Positions 1 to 6,106 of a DNA stretch of 8,380 bases are shown in pieces. Each line of letters begins with the position of its first letter. Within the stretch, counting starts at the first letter, position 1. A program made the position numbers and the translations under genes. Location: positions 1 through 8,380 of the forward strand of contig JAFACO010000200.1 of NCBI GenBank assembly GCA_023425485.1. The letters run 5' to 3'. The notes below the pieces were generated by a model, which was given only the letters and a program-made list of their open reading frames with translations, searched no databases and was not told the origin of the DNA. The stretch is from Bacillota bacterium. Its GTDB lineage: Bacteria; Bacillota; Clostridia; Lachnospirales; Lachnospiraceae.

Positions 1-119
1 TTCTCATAATGCTCCCTCTTACGGATCTCCTGTTGGATACCAGCTTTCGCGCAGTTTCTTTTGAATCTGCGGAGAGCACTATCTAATGTTTCATTATCTT
101 TTACGATAACATTTGACAT
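1..119 (-). CDS. rpsU: 30S ribosomal protein S21, N-terminal part (runs off the window)
   Basis: The reverse strand encodes 39 codons beginning MSNVIVKDNETLDSALRRF and continuing RNCAKAGIQQEIRKREHYE, which is the highly conserved start of bacterial S21, a small basic protein of the 30S subunit that takes part in initiation at the mRNA-16S anti-SD region. The family is usually about 58 residues, so roughly the last third lies beyond base 1. The ATG is at 117-119. A purine-rich GGAGGGAGG lies at 133-141, about 13 bases upstream, which is long for a Shine-Dalgarno spacing; the intervening AGGGTGAG at 123-130 may contribute. The gene has its own promoter at 198-225 and follows comER on the same strand. 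Identification is secure; only the 3' end is unseen. Confidence 0.96.
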   Translation of the reverse strand, partial: MSNVIVKDNETLDSALRRFKRNCAKAGIQQEIRKREHYE

Positions 120-197
120 AGTCTCACCCTAACCTCCCTCCAGTTGTAGATTGTGACTAAACAACTGTTTGGGTATTTTTTGAATAGCACTACAATG

Positions 198-225
198 ATT
201 ATAGCATATTTTTCAATTTCGTCAA
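198..225 (-). promoter_or_regulatory. sigma-A promoter for rpsU
   Basis: On the minus strand there is a -35 TTGACG (220-225) and a perfect -10 TATAAT (198-203) separated by 16 bases, with a TG dinucleotide one base before the -10 (extended -10). It lies about 80 bases upstream of the rpsU start codon, so it should drive rpsU independently of comER. The rest of the 216-bp gap between comER and rpsU is AT-rich and I see no convincing terminator for comER in it. Some comER transcription may therefore read into rpsU. Confidence 0.8.
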
Positions 226-335
226 CTAGATTTTAAATCATTATGACTATTTCTTTTCTCATTTATGTATCAAAATACAAATTTTTTCAATTAAACTACG
301 TAAAAACAGACACTTCCTGATTGTAAATTCTCTGA

Positions 336-1166
336 TTACAAATCCTTAAATTGATGGTGCAGCTTTTCATCTACAATACTTCGTTTCTCCATTGTTTTAT
401 GAAATACTTCTTCAAAAACCGCTGGTAGACCTTCTTCCATCACATTGATACCTTCCCTGGTAATTCCGCCTTTGACTGCTACTCTCGACATAACATCAGT
501 AAAACTCATCGCTCTTTCAAGAATTAACTTTGTCGTTCCATGCATGGTTTTCGCAATCAATTGCTGCATATCTTCTTTATCAATTACCTCGGAATAGTTT
601 AATGCTGCTTTCCTGAATTCATTCAGGATAGCGGCAAAGAAACCCGGTCCACAACTTGTTATTTCAGAAGCAAAACCAAAGTTTTCATCCTTCATAGGAT
701 AAAGGCACATAAATCTACCAAGTATTTCCTCAAACTCTTTTGCATCCTTATCACTAACCTTAGGGTTATGACAGATCAAGGTAACACCCTCCTGAACTTC
801 TGTGATAAGGGTGGGTACAATCTTTGTAATCTTACAATCAAAGATTGCACTTAAATCTTCCAGCATCAAGGCACTTGTTATTGAGATAAGATGATGTTCT
901 GGTGTTATAACTGTCTTTAAATCGTTAATAACCTCAGAAAACTCACCTGGTTTTACACACAGGAAAAGATATTTCACCTTTTTTGCAACCACACAACTCT
1001 TCTCCTCCGTATGAATTCCTGGCCATTCCATTGCAATATCTGATAATTTCTCCTTGTTTTTACGTGTTACATAGATGTCACTCGTATCGATACCTGCACC
1101 TTTTATTAAATTGCTAACCAACAGTCTCCCCATACTTCCATACCCAATAAAACCAAAACGACTCAT
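336..1166 (-). CDS. comER: ComER-like protein of the pyrroline-5-carboxylate reductase family
   Basis: This 276-residue protein has a Rossmann NAD(P)-binding start (GFIGYGSMG, residues 5-13) and the ProC-family LCVKPGEF strand-loop at 69-76. Its C-terminal helical dimerisation domain contains TSCGPGFFAAI (170-180) and VKGGITREGI (231-240), which match the ProC positions usually reading TGSGPAY and SPGGTT. The replacements at those substrate-site motifs fit the ComER subgroup better than true proline-synthesising ProC. Length agrees with ComER (about 273 residues in Bacillus subtilis, from recall). In Bacillus, ComER is linked to competence and sporulation rather than proline synthesis; the role here is unknown. 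The ATG is preceded by AGGAGGG (1175-1181) at about 8 bases. Just upstream is a duplicated 27-bp sequence with a possible overlapping small ORF. An ordinary P5C reductase remains an alternative. Confidence 0.8.
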   Translation of the reverse strand: MSRFGFIGYGSMGRLLVSNLIKGAGIDTSDIYVTRKNKEKLSDIAMEWPGIHTEEKSCVVAKKVKYLFLCVKPGEFSEVINDLKTVITPEHHLISITSALMLEDLSAIFDCKITKIVPTLITEVQEGVTLICHNPKVSDKDAKEFEEILGRFMCLYPMKDENFGFASEITSCGPGFFAAILNEFRKAALNYSEVIDKEDMQQLIAKTMHGTTKLILERAMSFTDVMSRVAVKGGITREGINVMEEGLPAVFEEVFHKTMEKRSIVDEKLHHQFKDL

Positions 1167-1224
1167 CCTTAATGCCCTCCTTTTTATGTAGCTTCATGAG
1201 AATGTCCTTTTTGTGTAACTTCAT
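1114..1224 (-). CDS. possible 36-residue upstream ORF overlapping the comER start
   Basis: A minus-strand ATG at 1222-1224 opens a 36-codon frame that stops at 1114-1116, overlapping the first 53 bases of comER in another frame. It begins MKLHKKDIL followed by MKLHKKEGI, because the 27-bp tandem duplication is in phase with this frame. AGAAGGA lies 7 bases before the first ATG, a reasonable ribosome binding site. The second ATG (1195-1197) is preceded by the same arrangement with AAAAGGA. Translation could couple to or compete with comER initiation. I do not recognise the peptide, and an ORF this short may be chance. Confidence 0.25.
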   Translation of the reverse strand: MKLHKKDILMKLHKKEGIKDESFWFYWVWKYGETVG

Positions 1225-1231
1225 GAGAATG
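1178..1231. repeat. 27-bp tandem duplication in the comER leader
   Basis: Two adjacent copies, 1178-1204 and 1205-1231, match at 25 of 27 positions, differing only at 1186/1213 and 1191/1218. A further copy of the first few bases (tcctt) follows at 1232. Each unit, read on the minus strand, carries a Shine-Dalgarno-like AAAAGGA and an ATGAAG. The left edge abuts the real comER ribosome binding site at 1175-1181. Confidence 0.85.
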
Positions 1232-1362
1232 TCCTTCTTAATAACATATGTGCATCTTTTTAATACAGAACGCATTTATTTGAAGAGTATTATGGTTTCA
1301 TTTCCGTTCCCTTTCTATGACTATTACCTTGGAGTTCGATTATGCACTTCATTCAATTTATG

Positions 1363-1405
1363 GATAAAGTAAGGAGCTAGTTTATGGCTAGCTCCTTACT
1401 TTATC
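1363..1405 (-). terminator. probable terminator of fic (perfect 18-bp hairpin)
   Basis: Arms 1363-1380 (gataaagtaaggagctag) and 1388-1405 are exact inverted complements around a 7-base loop. The hairpin starts 17 bases after the fic stop codon. On the minus strand the 3' arm ends in ACTTTATC and no long U-run follows, so the U-rich part is inside the stem. It could act in both directions, but no plus-strand gene is seen that would need it. Confidence 0.65.
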
Positions 1406-1422
1406 TATTTATTCAAATTCTA

Positions 1423-2571
1423 TTAACTTATAATACTGATTAAATCGTAGAAGAAATACTTCCTATTACGTGCTGCGCCGTCTGAATAGATAATATTACT
1501 TTCACACAACTTGTTTAAATAGTTATTTAATGTGGAAGCTGATATCTCGAGATTATCATGAATATTAGCAGTTGTAAATATCGGATACCTGAAAATAGTA
1601 TCGATTACATCAATCATTGTTATTGTATTGGTTATATCTTTCGCCTTTGCAATGGTATTTTCATATAAGGTATTCACTGCATCGATCTTTTGAATATTTT
1701 TGTCCGCTTGAGATATACATGCATTTAAAAAGAACTCCACCCATTCTGTCATACTCTTTTTTGCATCTATCATTTTTTGCTCATATTCTTTTGGATAATA
1801 TTCTTCATCTGGAAACACTACTCTTGTGTTGTTCAGTAAAGCATAATATTTGTATTTATCTTTCTCTAAACTCTCACTTACAAGAAAGTTAGGTTCATCA
1901 ATTACATTTTCACTATATAAGTATAGTGGTATTAGAATTCTACCTGTTCGGCCATTTCCATCTGTAAACGGATGAATGGTTTCGAATTGTGAATGTAATA
2001 AGGCAACTTTAATAAGTGGCAAATCTTCGTCATTTTCATTTATATATTTTTCTAAATTACTAATATATTCTGTTACCAACTGTGGCTCAGGTGGAATATA
2101 CGTAGCCGTTTCAATTGTTGCACCTTTAGGTCCTAAAAAATTTTGGATCGTCCTGAACTCTTCTGCTACTACACTCGATCCACCTCTTGAATCCCCTTGC
2201 ATAAGTACCTGATGAAGCTTTTTTATCAAACTACTACTGATTGGATACTTATTTAATAATTTTTGCCCTTCTCTTAATGCTCTCATGTAATTTACAACTT
2301 CCAAAATATCATTGGTTGCCCTTTTCTCTACAGCACGATAATTTAACATTTCATCCATTGTTATCTGGGTACCTTCAATCTTAGTGGACTCAACCGCTTC
2401 TTTTAATGAGAACAACTCTAATAAGTTTGTATGATTAACCTTCGTAGATTTTAACTTTTCATTATATACTGCAATTTTAGTACCCGCATTCATAAGTGGA
2501 AACATCAATCGATGCATATCTAATAATTCAGGTATCGGAAGTTTATGTGGTACAAATGGCCTTTTTTTCAT
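1423..2571 (-). CDS. class II Fic family protein (probable AMPylase) with C-terminal winged helix
   Basis: This 382-residue protein carries an intact Fic active-site motif, HPFTDGNGRTGR, at 200-211, with catalytic His200. Fic enzymes usually transfer AMP from ATP to a hydroxyl on a target protein. A flap region around YIPPEP (159-164) precedes it. The inhibitory helix motif [S/T]xxxE[G/N] is present near the N-terminus as STKIEG (62-67), which places the protein in the self-inhibited class II, where the glutamate blocks productive ATP binding. About residues 316-378 resemble a winged helix-turn-helix, common at the end of such Fic proteins. The start has GGAGG at 2578-2582, 6 bases upstream. 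There is no partner antitoxin gene, in keeping with internal inhibition. It has its own promoter, a possible operator and a terminator, so it is a single-gene unit. The target is unknown. Confidence 0.92.
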   Translation of the reverse strand: MKKRPFVPHKLPIPELLDMHRLMFPLMNAGTKIAVYNEKLKSTKVNHTNLLELFSLKEAVESTKIEGTQITMDEMLNYRAVEKRATNDILEVVNYMRALREGQKLLNKYPISSSLIKKLHQVLMQGDSRGGSSVVAEEFRTIQNFLGPKGATIETATYIPPEPQLVTEYISNLEKYINENDEDLPLIKVALLHSQFETIHPFTDGNGRTGRILIPLYLYSENVIDEPNFLVSESLEKDKYKYYALLNNTRVVFPDEEYYPKEYEQKMIDAKKSMTEWVEFFLNACISQADKNIQKIDAVNTLYENTIAKAKDITNTITMIDVIDTIFRYPIFTTANIHDNLEISASTLNNYLNKLCESNIIYSDGAARNRKYFFYDLISIIS

Positions 2572-2592
2572 ATAACACCTCCATTAATATCT

Positions 2593-2622
2593 TAGAACAA
2601 ATTTTGATATTTTTTTGTTCTA
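2593..2622. promoter_or_regulatory. inverted repeat at the fic transcription start, possible operator
   Basis: TAGAACAAA (2593-2601) and TTTGTTCTA (2614-2622) are perfect 9-base inverted repeats separated by 12 bases. They lie just downstream of the predicted -10 box and before the ribosome binding site, where a bound repressor would block initiation. Fic's own C-terminal winged helix is a candidate ligand, but that is inference. The centre spacing does not fit a LexA box. Confidence 0.45.
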
Positions 2623-2631
2623 TCATATGAA

Positions 2632-2661
2632 ATTATACACTATTATAACAGTATTATGCAA
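2632..2661 (-). promoter_or_regulatory. probable sigma-A promoter of fic
   Basis: On the minus strand TTGCAT (2656-2661) and TATAAT (2632-2637) are spaced by 18 bases, about 60 bases upstream of the fic start codon. A second TATAAT occurs within the spacer, so the exact start site is uncertain. The surrounding DNA is very AT-rich, which lowers specificity. Confidence 0.6.
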
Positions 2662-2722
2662 TAGTTTATTCTTTCGTTTTATATTCTGCTCCAAACTTTT
2701 TGCATATCTATTAAAACCACAA

Positions 2723-2760
2723 ATGCCGCAAGCCCCTATATAACACTGGGCTTGCGGCAT
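2723..2760 (-). terminator. probable rho-independent terminator of alaS
   Basis: Arms 2723-2735 (atgccgcaagccc) and 2748-2760 are exact 13-base inverted complements with a 12-base loop, and the stem is GC-rich. On the minus strand the stem is followed by TTGTGGTTTT, a moderately U-rich tail. It lies between alaS and the fic promoter and should separate the two units. The 320-bp gap from 2572 to 2891 holds this hairpin, the repeat at 2771-2866 and the fic promoter region; I see no gene in it. Confidence 0.7.
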
Positions 2761-2770
2761 CTTCGCTGTA

Positions 2771-2866
2771 ACTCTGATTACACCTAAGTCCAACCTGATA
2801 ATCGTTAGGAGTCACTCTGATTACTACCAAGACCCACCTTATAATTCGTAAGGTGGGTCTTGGTAG
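2771..2866. repeat. two degenerate tandem repeat units downstream of alaS
   Basis: ACTCTGATTAC occurs at 2771-2781 and again at 2814-2824, exactly 43 bases apart. The following sequences align with small gaps: acctaagtccaacctgataat in the first unit against accaagacccaccttataat in the second, then cgttagg against cgtaagg. The second unit has become, or always was, a perfect palindrome (2824-2866), whereas the first forms only a weak hairpin. No coding potential is seen. Confidence 0.6.
2824..2866. terminator. perfect 18-bp hairpin just after alaS
   Basis: Arms 2824-2841 (ctaccaagacccacctta) and 2849-2866 are exact inverted complements with a 7-base loop. The hairpin starts 25 bases past the alaS stop codon. 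Neither strand has a U-run after the stem, so it is a poor intrinsic terminator on its own. It may protect the 3' end of the alaS mRNA, pause polymerase before the hairpin at 2723-2760, or be a small mobile palindromic element. Confidence 0.5.
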
Positions 2867-2891
2867 ACATAATAAATTGTTCAATATCCTC

Positions 2892-5534
2892 TTATTTAAT
2901 CTGTGCTGCTAATGCATCCTTAGCCTTTGCAATTACTTGATCAATGCCTGCGGCATTCTTACCGCCAGCTTGTGCCATGTTCGGTCTGCCACCGCCACCG
3001 CCGCCTACAAGTGCTGCCAACTCTTTAATAAGATTACCAGCGTGTGCACCTTGCTTCATTGCTCCATCCGTAGCCATTGCAAGTAAATTCACCTTGTCTA
3101 CTGCTGTAGAAGAAGCTAGAATAATCACACCTTCTGTTAGTTTATCCTTTAATTGATCTCCTAGGTTACGAAGCTCATTCATATCTACATCAGGAAGTTT
3201 TAAGGCTAATAAGGATACACCCTTTACATCCACTACCTGGCTCATTACATCACCAAGGGAGTTATTAGCAAGCTTACTCTTAAGCTTCTCATTCTCTGAT
3301 TTTAATACCTTAAGTTCCTCAAGAAGGCTTTCTATTCTTGTAGTCAACTGTGCAGGCTCTGTTTTTGCTGCTTTTGCTGCCTGATTAAGTCCTTCTTCTA
3401 ATTCTTTATAATAAGCAAACACTCCATTGCCAGTTAATGCTTCAATTCTTCTAACACCTGCTGCTATACCTGTTTCAGATACGATCTTAAATACAGAAAT
3501 AACACCAGTATTCCCTACATGTGTACCGCCGCAAAGCTCTTTGCTATAGTCACCCATGGTAACAACACGAACATCACTGGAATACTTCTCACCGAAAAGT
3601 GCCATTGCACCTTCTTTTTTCGCATCTTCAATGTTCATAATTCTAGTTGATACTGCAAGATTACTCGCAATCTGCTCATTTACTAAAGCTTCTACATGCT
3701 CCAGTTCCTGTGAAGAAAGCGCTGAAAAGTGAGTAAAGTCAAAACGGAGACGGTCTTCACTTACCATGGAACCTGCCTGCTCAACATGGGAACCAAGAAC
3801 TGTTCTTAATGCCTTTTGCAACAAATGTGTTGCACTATGATTCTTTGCTGTAGATGCTCTCTGTACCGTATTAACCTTAAGCTCTACGATATCTTTCAGA
3901 TTAAAGATACCCTTTGTAACAGTACCAACATGGCCAATTTTACCACCCAATAATTTGATGGTATCTTCCACTTCAAATTCGGCATCTTTGGTTACAATAA
4001 TACCAGTATCAGCTGCCTGACCACCGCTGGTTGCATAGAATGGAGTTTCTTTTACAAGAATGGTTCCCTTCTGCCCTGCTACAAGCTCAGTTGCAAGTTC
4101 TGTTTCTGTTGTTAACGCTATAATTTCAGAAGAATAAGTTAAATTCTCATAGCCTACAAATACAGAAGTCAGGCTTGGATCCAGCTGCTGATATACAGTC
4201 TCTTCCGCACCCATGTAGTTTGTGGTACCTCTGGCACTTCTAGCGGTAACTCTTTGTACTTCCATCGCTGCCTTGAAGCCAGCTTCATCAATTTCAAGTC
4301 CTTTTTCTTCTAGGATTTCCTTTGTTAAGTCCTTAGGGAAACCATAGGTATCATAGAGTTTAAATACCTCTTCACCAGATAATACTTTAGAGCCTGTCTT
4401 CTCTAATTCCTTCTCCATATCTGCAAGAATTGTAAGACCTTGATCAATCGTTTTATTAAATTTATCTTCTTCAATGGTAAGAAGCTTGATAATATACTCT
4501 TTCTTTTCCTCTAATTCAGGATATCCGTCCTTAGATTCACGAATAACTACCTTTGCTAACTCTGACATGAAATTGCCTTCAATGCCAAGTAATCTTCCAT
4601 GTCTGGCTGCTCCACGAAGGAGACGACGGAATATATAACCCCTACCTTCATTGGAGGGAATTACACCATCGGATGCCATAAAGGTTGTAGAACGGATATG
4701 GTCTGTGATTTTACGGATGGATACATCCTTCTTTGCATCTAACTGATAGCTGGTCTTTGCAAGTTCACATACCTTATCACGGATTGCTTTCATTGTATCT
4801 ACGTCGAAAATGGAAGGTACATCCTGCACTGCTGCTGCAAGTCTTTCCAGACCCATTCCCGTATCAATATTTTTATTTTCAAGTTCAGTATAGTTTCCAT
4901 TACCATCACCATTAAACTGTGTAAATACGTTATTCCATATTTCGATATAACGATCACATTCACAACCCACGGTACAGCCTGGATCTCCACAACCGTATTT
5001 TTCACCACGGTCATAATAGATTTCAGAGCAAGGACCACAAGGACCAGCACCATGCTCCCAGAAGTTATCTTTCTTGCCAAAACGGAAAATTCTTTCCGGT
5101 GCAATTCCTATTTCTTTCTCCCATATTTCAAACGCCTCGTCATCCTGTTCGTAAACAGATGGATATAGGCGATCTTCCTCAAGTCCAACTACTTTGGTTA
5201 AAAACTCCCAAGACCAGGCGATTGCTTCATGCTTAAAATAATCTCCAAAGGAGAAGTTACCAAGCATTTCAAAGAAGGTACCATGTCTTGCAGTCTTACC
5301 TACATTCTCAATATCAGGTGTACGGATACATTTTTGACAGGTAGCCACTCGTTTTCTAGGTGGTATTTCCTGTCCTGTAAAATATGGCTTCAATGGCGCC
5401 ATACCGGAATTGATTAACAATAAGCTGTTATCATTATGGGGTACCAGCGGAAAGCTGTTCATTACCAGATGCCCCTTACTTTCAAAGAATTCAAGGAACA
5501 TTTTTCTTAGCTCATTTACTCCATATACTTGCAC
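2892..5534 (-). CDS. alaS: alanyl-tRNA synthetase
   Basis: AlaRS charges tRNA-Ala with alanine in the cytoplasm. The 880-residue length is normal for bacteria. Residues 1 to about 240 form the class II catalytic core (RTPDIENVGKTARHGTFFEM at 71-90, NIDTGMGLERLAA at 222-234). A tRNA-recognition region follows to about 440. The editing domain has its zinc-site residues His566, His570, Cys668 and His672 in NHSATH and CGGTH. A short coiled coil spans about 730-755, and the C-Ala domain contains a six-glycine run at 844-849. A cysteine-rich insert (Cys182, 187, 191, 193) lies within the catalytic core, as I recall from other clostridial AlaRS. The start codon is GTG (5532-5534), supported by AGGAGG nine bases upstream and by the fit of MQVYGVNELR to family N-termini. 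It appears to be a single-gene unit with its own leader. Confidence 0.98.
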   Translation of the reverse strand: MQVYGVNELRKMFLEFFESKGHLVMNSFPLVPHNDNSLLLINSGMAPLKPYFTGQEIPPRKRVATCQKCIRTPDIENVGKTARHGTFFEMLGNFSFGDYFKHEAIAWSWEFLTKVVGLEEDRLYPSVYEQDDEAFEIWEKEIGIAPERIFRFGKKDNFWEHGAGPCGPCSEIYYDRGEKYGCGDPGCTVGCECDRYIEIWNNVFTQFNGDGNGNYTELENKNIDTGMGLERLAAAVQDVPSIFDVDTMKAIRDKVCELAKTSYQLDAKKDVSIRKITDHIRSTTFMASDGVIPSNEGRGYIFRRLLRGAARHGRLLGIEGNFMSELAKVVIRESKDGYPELEEKKEYIIKLLTIEEDKFNKTIDQGLTILADMEKELEKTGSKVLSGEEVFKLYDTYGFPKDLTKEILEEKGLEIDEAGFKAAMEVQRVTARSARGTTNYMGAEETVYQQLDPSLTSVFVGYENLTYSSEIIALTTETELATELVAGQKGTILVKETPFYATSGGQAADTGIIVTKDAEFEVEDTIKLLGGKIGHVGTVTKGIFNLKDIVELKVNTVQRASTAKNHSATHLLQKALRTVLGSHVEQAGSMVSEDRLRFDFTHFSALSSQELEHVEALVNEQIASNLAVSTRIMNIEDAKKEGAMALFGEKYSSDVRVVTMGDYSKELCGGTHVGNTGVISVFKIVSETGIAAGVRRIEALTGNGVFAYYKELEEGLNQAAKAAKTEPAQLTTRIESLLEELKVLKSENEKLKSKLANNSLGDVMSQVVDVKGVSLLALKLPDVDMNELRNLGDQLKDKLTEGVIILASSTAVDKVNLLAMATDGAMKQGAHAGNLIKELAALVGGGGGGRPNMAQAGGKNAAGIDQVIAKAKDALAAQIK

Positions 5535-5542
5535 TTTCGTTT

Positions 5543-5549
5543 GCCTCCT
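5543..5549 (-). promoter_or_regulatory. ribosome binding site fixing the GTG start of alaS
   Basis: On the minus strand AGGAGGC sits 8 bases before GTG at 5532-5534. No in-frame ATG near this position fits the family N-terminus, so the strong site decides in favour of GTG. Confidence 0.8.
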
Positions 5550-5584
5550 AAGTTCTATCTTTCCTTTTATAAATTTGTTTATAT

Positions 5585-5606
5585 GTTAACATTTTAAATG
5601 TTTAAC
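5585..5606. promoter_or_regulatory. near-palindrome upstream of alaS, function unknown
   Basis: GTTAACATTT and AAATGTTTAAC face each other around a single T, with a one-base bulge. The site lies about 50 bases before the alaS start. It could be an operator or a weak leader hairpin, but AT-only palindromes are common by chance in DNA of this composition. Confidence 0.25.
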
Positions 5607-5670
5607 TTTTCTATTATGCAGATTAATTATTCTATCTTATATCTGACTTATATTTCTATTCCTTAATCAT

Positions 5671-6075
5671 CTCAATTGCTTTATTGTTTTCGATTGTTTT
5701 ATATTATTTATAATACTTTCTCTTCATTCTGCCTTATAGTATTTGCAATCATTTACATCCTCTCGATTGCTTTATTTATTTCTATTGTTTTATACTATTT
5801 ATACTTAATTTCTCTTTGTTCTGTCTTATAGTATTTGCAACGATTTATATCATCTCGATTTCTTTATTCATTTCTATTATTTTATATTATTATATTTACT
5901 TTCTCTTAATATTTTATCTTATAGTATTTGCAATGATTTATATCATCTCGATTGCTTTATTTATATCTATTGTTGTATATTACTTAAAATAGTCTCTCTT
6001 TAATCTGTCTTATGTTATTTGCAATGACATAAATCATTTCGATTGCTTTATTTCTATAGTTTTAATTATTATTTA
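5671..6075. repeat. tandem array of 91-93 bp AT-rich repeats between hisIE and alaS
   Basis: Units begin at about 5671, 5762, 5854, 5947 and 6038, giving periods of 91, 92, 93 and 91; the fifth copy decays after about 35 bases. The most conserved block is cttatagtatttgcaa, exact at 5733-5748, 5825-5840 and 5918-5933, with two changes at 6009-6024. It is followed by a second conserved stretch, ctcgattgctttatttatt, with variations. Each junction places GCAAT (or a variant) about 16 bases before ATTGC (or a variant), a short inverted repeat. The plus strand is strongly T-rich. The whole 5535-6106 gap holds this array, the palindrome at 5585-5606 and the alaS leader; I see no gene, no T-box and no GC-rich terminator in it. 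Confidence 0.88.
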
Positions 6076-6106
6076 TGTTTATAGAATACTTACATTTATC
6101 TATCCC

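Noticed and set aside
330..339. third copy of CTCTGATTAC, matching the heads of the repeat units at 2772 and 2815
   Set aside because: The match is only 10 bases, covers the end of comER, and the flanking sequence does not resemble the repeat; probably chance.
1225..1362. promoter for comER
   Set aside because: Several AT-rich hexamers on the minus strand resemble a -10 box, but none has a partner -35 at acceptable spacing, so I could not choose a site.
1172..1372. 66-codon plus-strand ORF
   Set aside because: It arises from the 27-bp duplication and AT-rich intergenic DNA; the protein is low-complexity, there is no ribosome binding site, and it runs into the fic terminator hairpin.
2593..2622. 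LexA (SOS) box before fic
   Set aside because: GAAC and GTTC are present, but 18 bases apart rather than the short central spacing of Gram-positive LexA sites.
4799..5104. 101-codon minus-strand ORF inside alaS
   Set aside because: It lies in another frame within the well-conserved AlaRS catalytic domain and looks like no known protein; a shadow of alaS.
5671..6075. CRISPR array
   Set aside because: The units are contiguous diverged repeats of 91-93 bp with no separate identical repeat and unique spacer pattern, and no cas genes are nearby.
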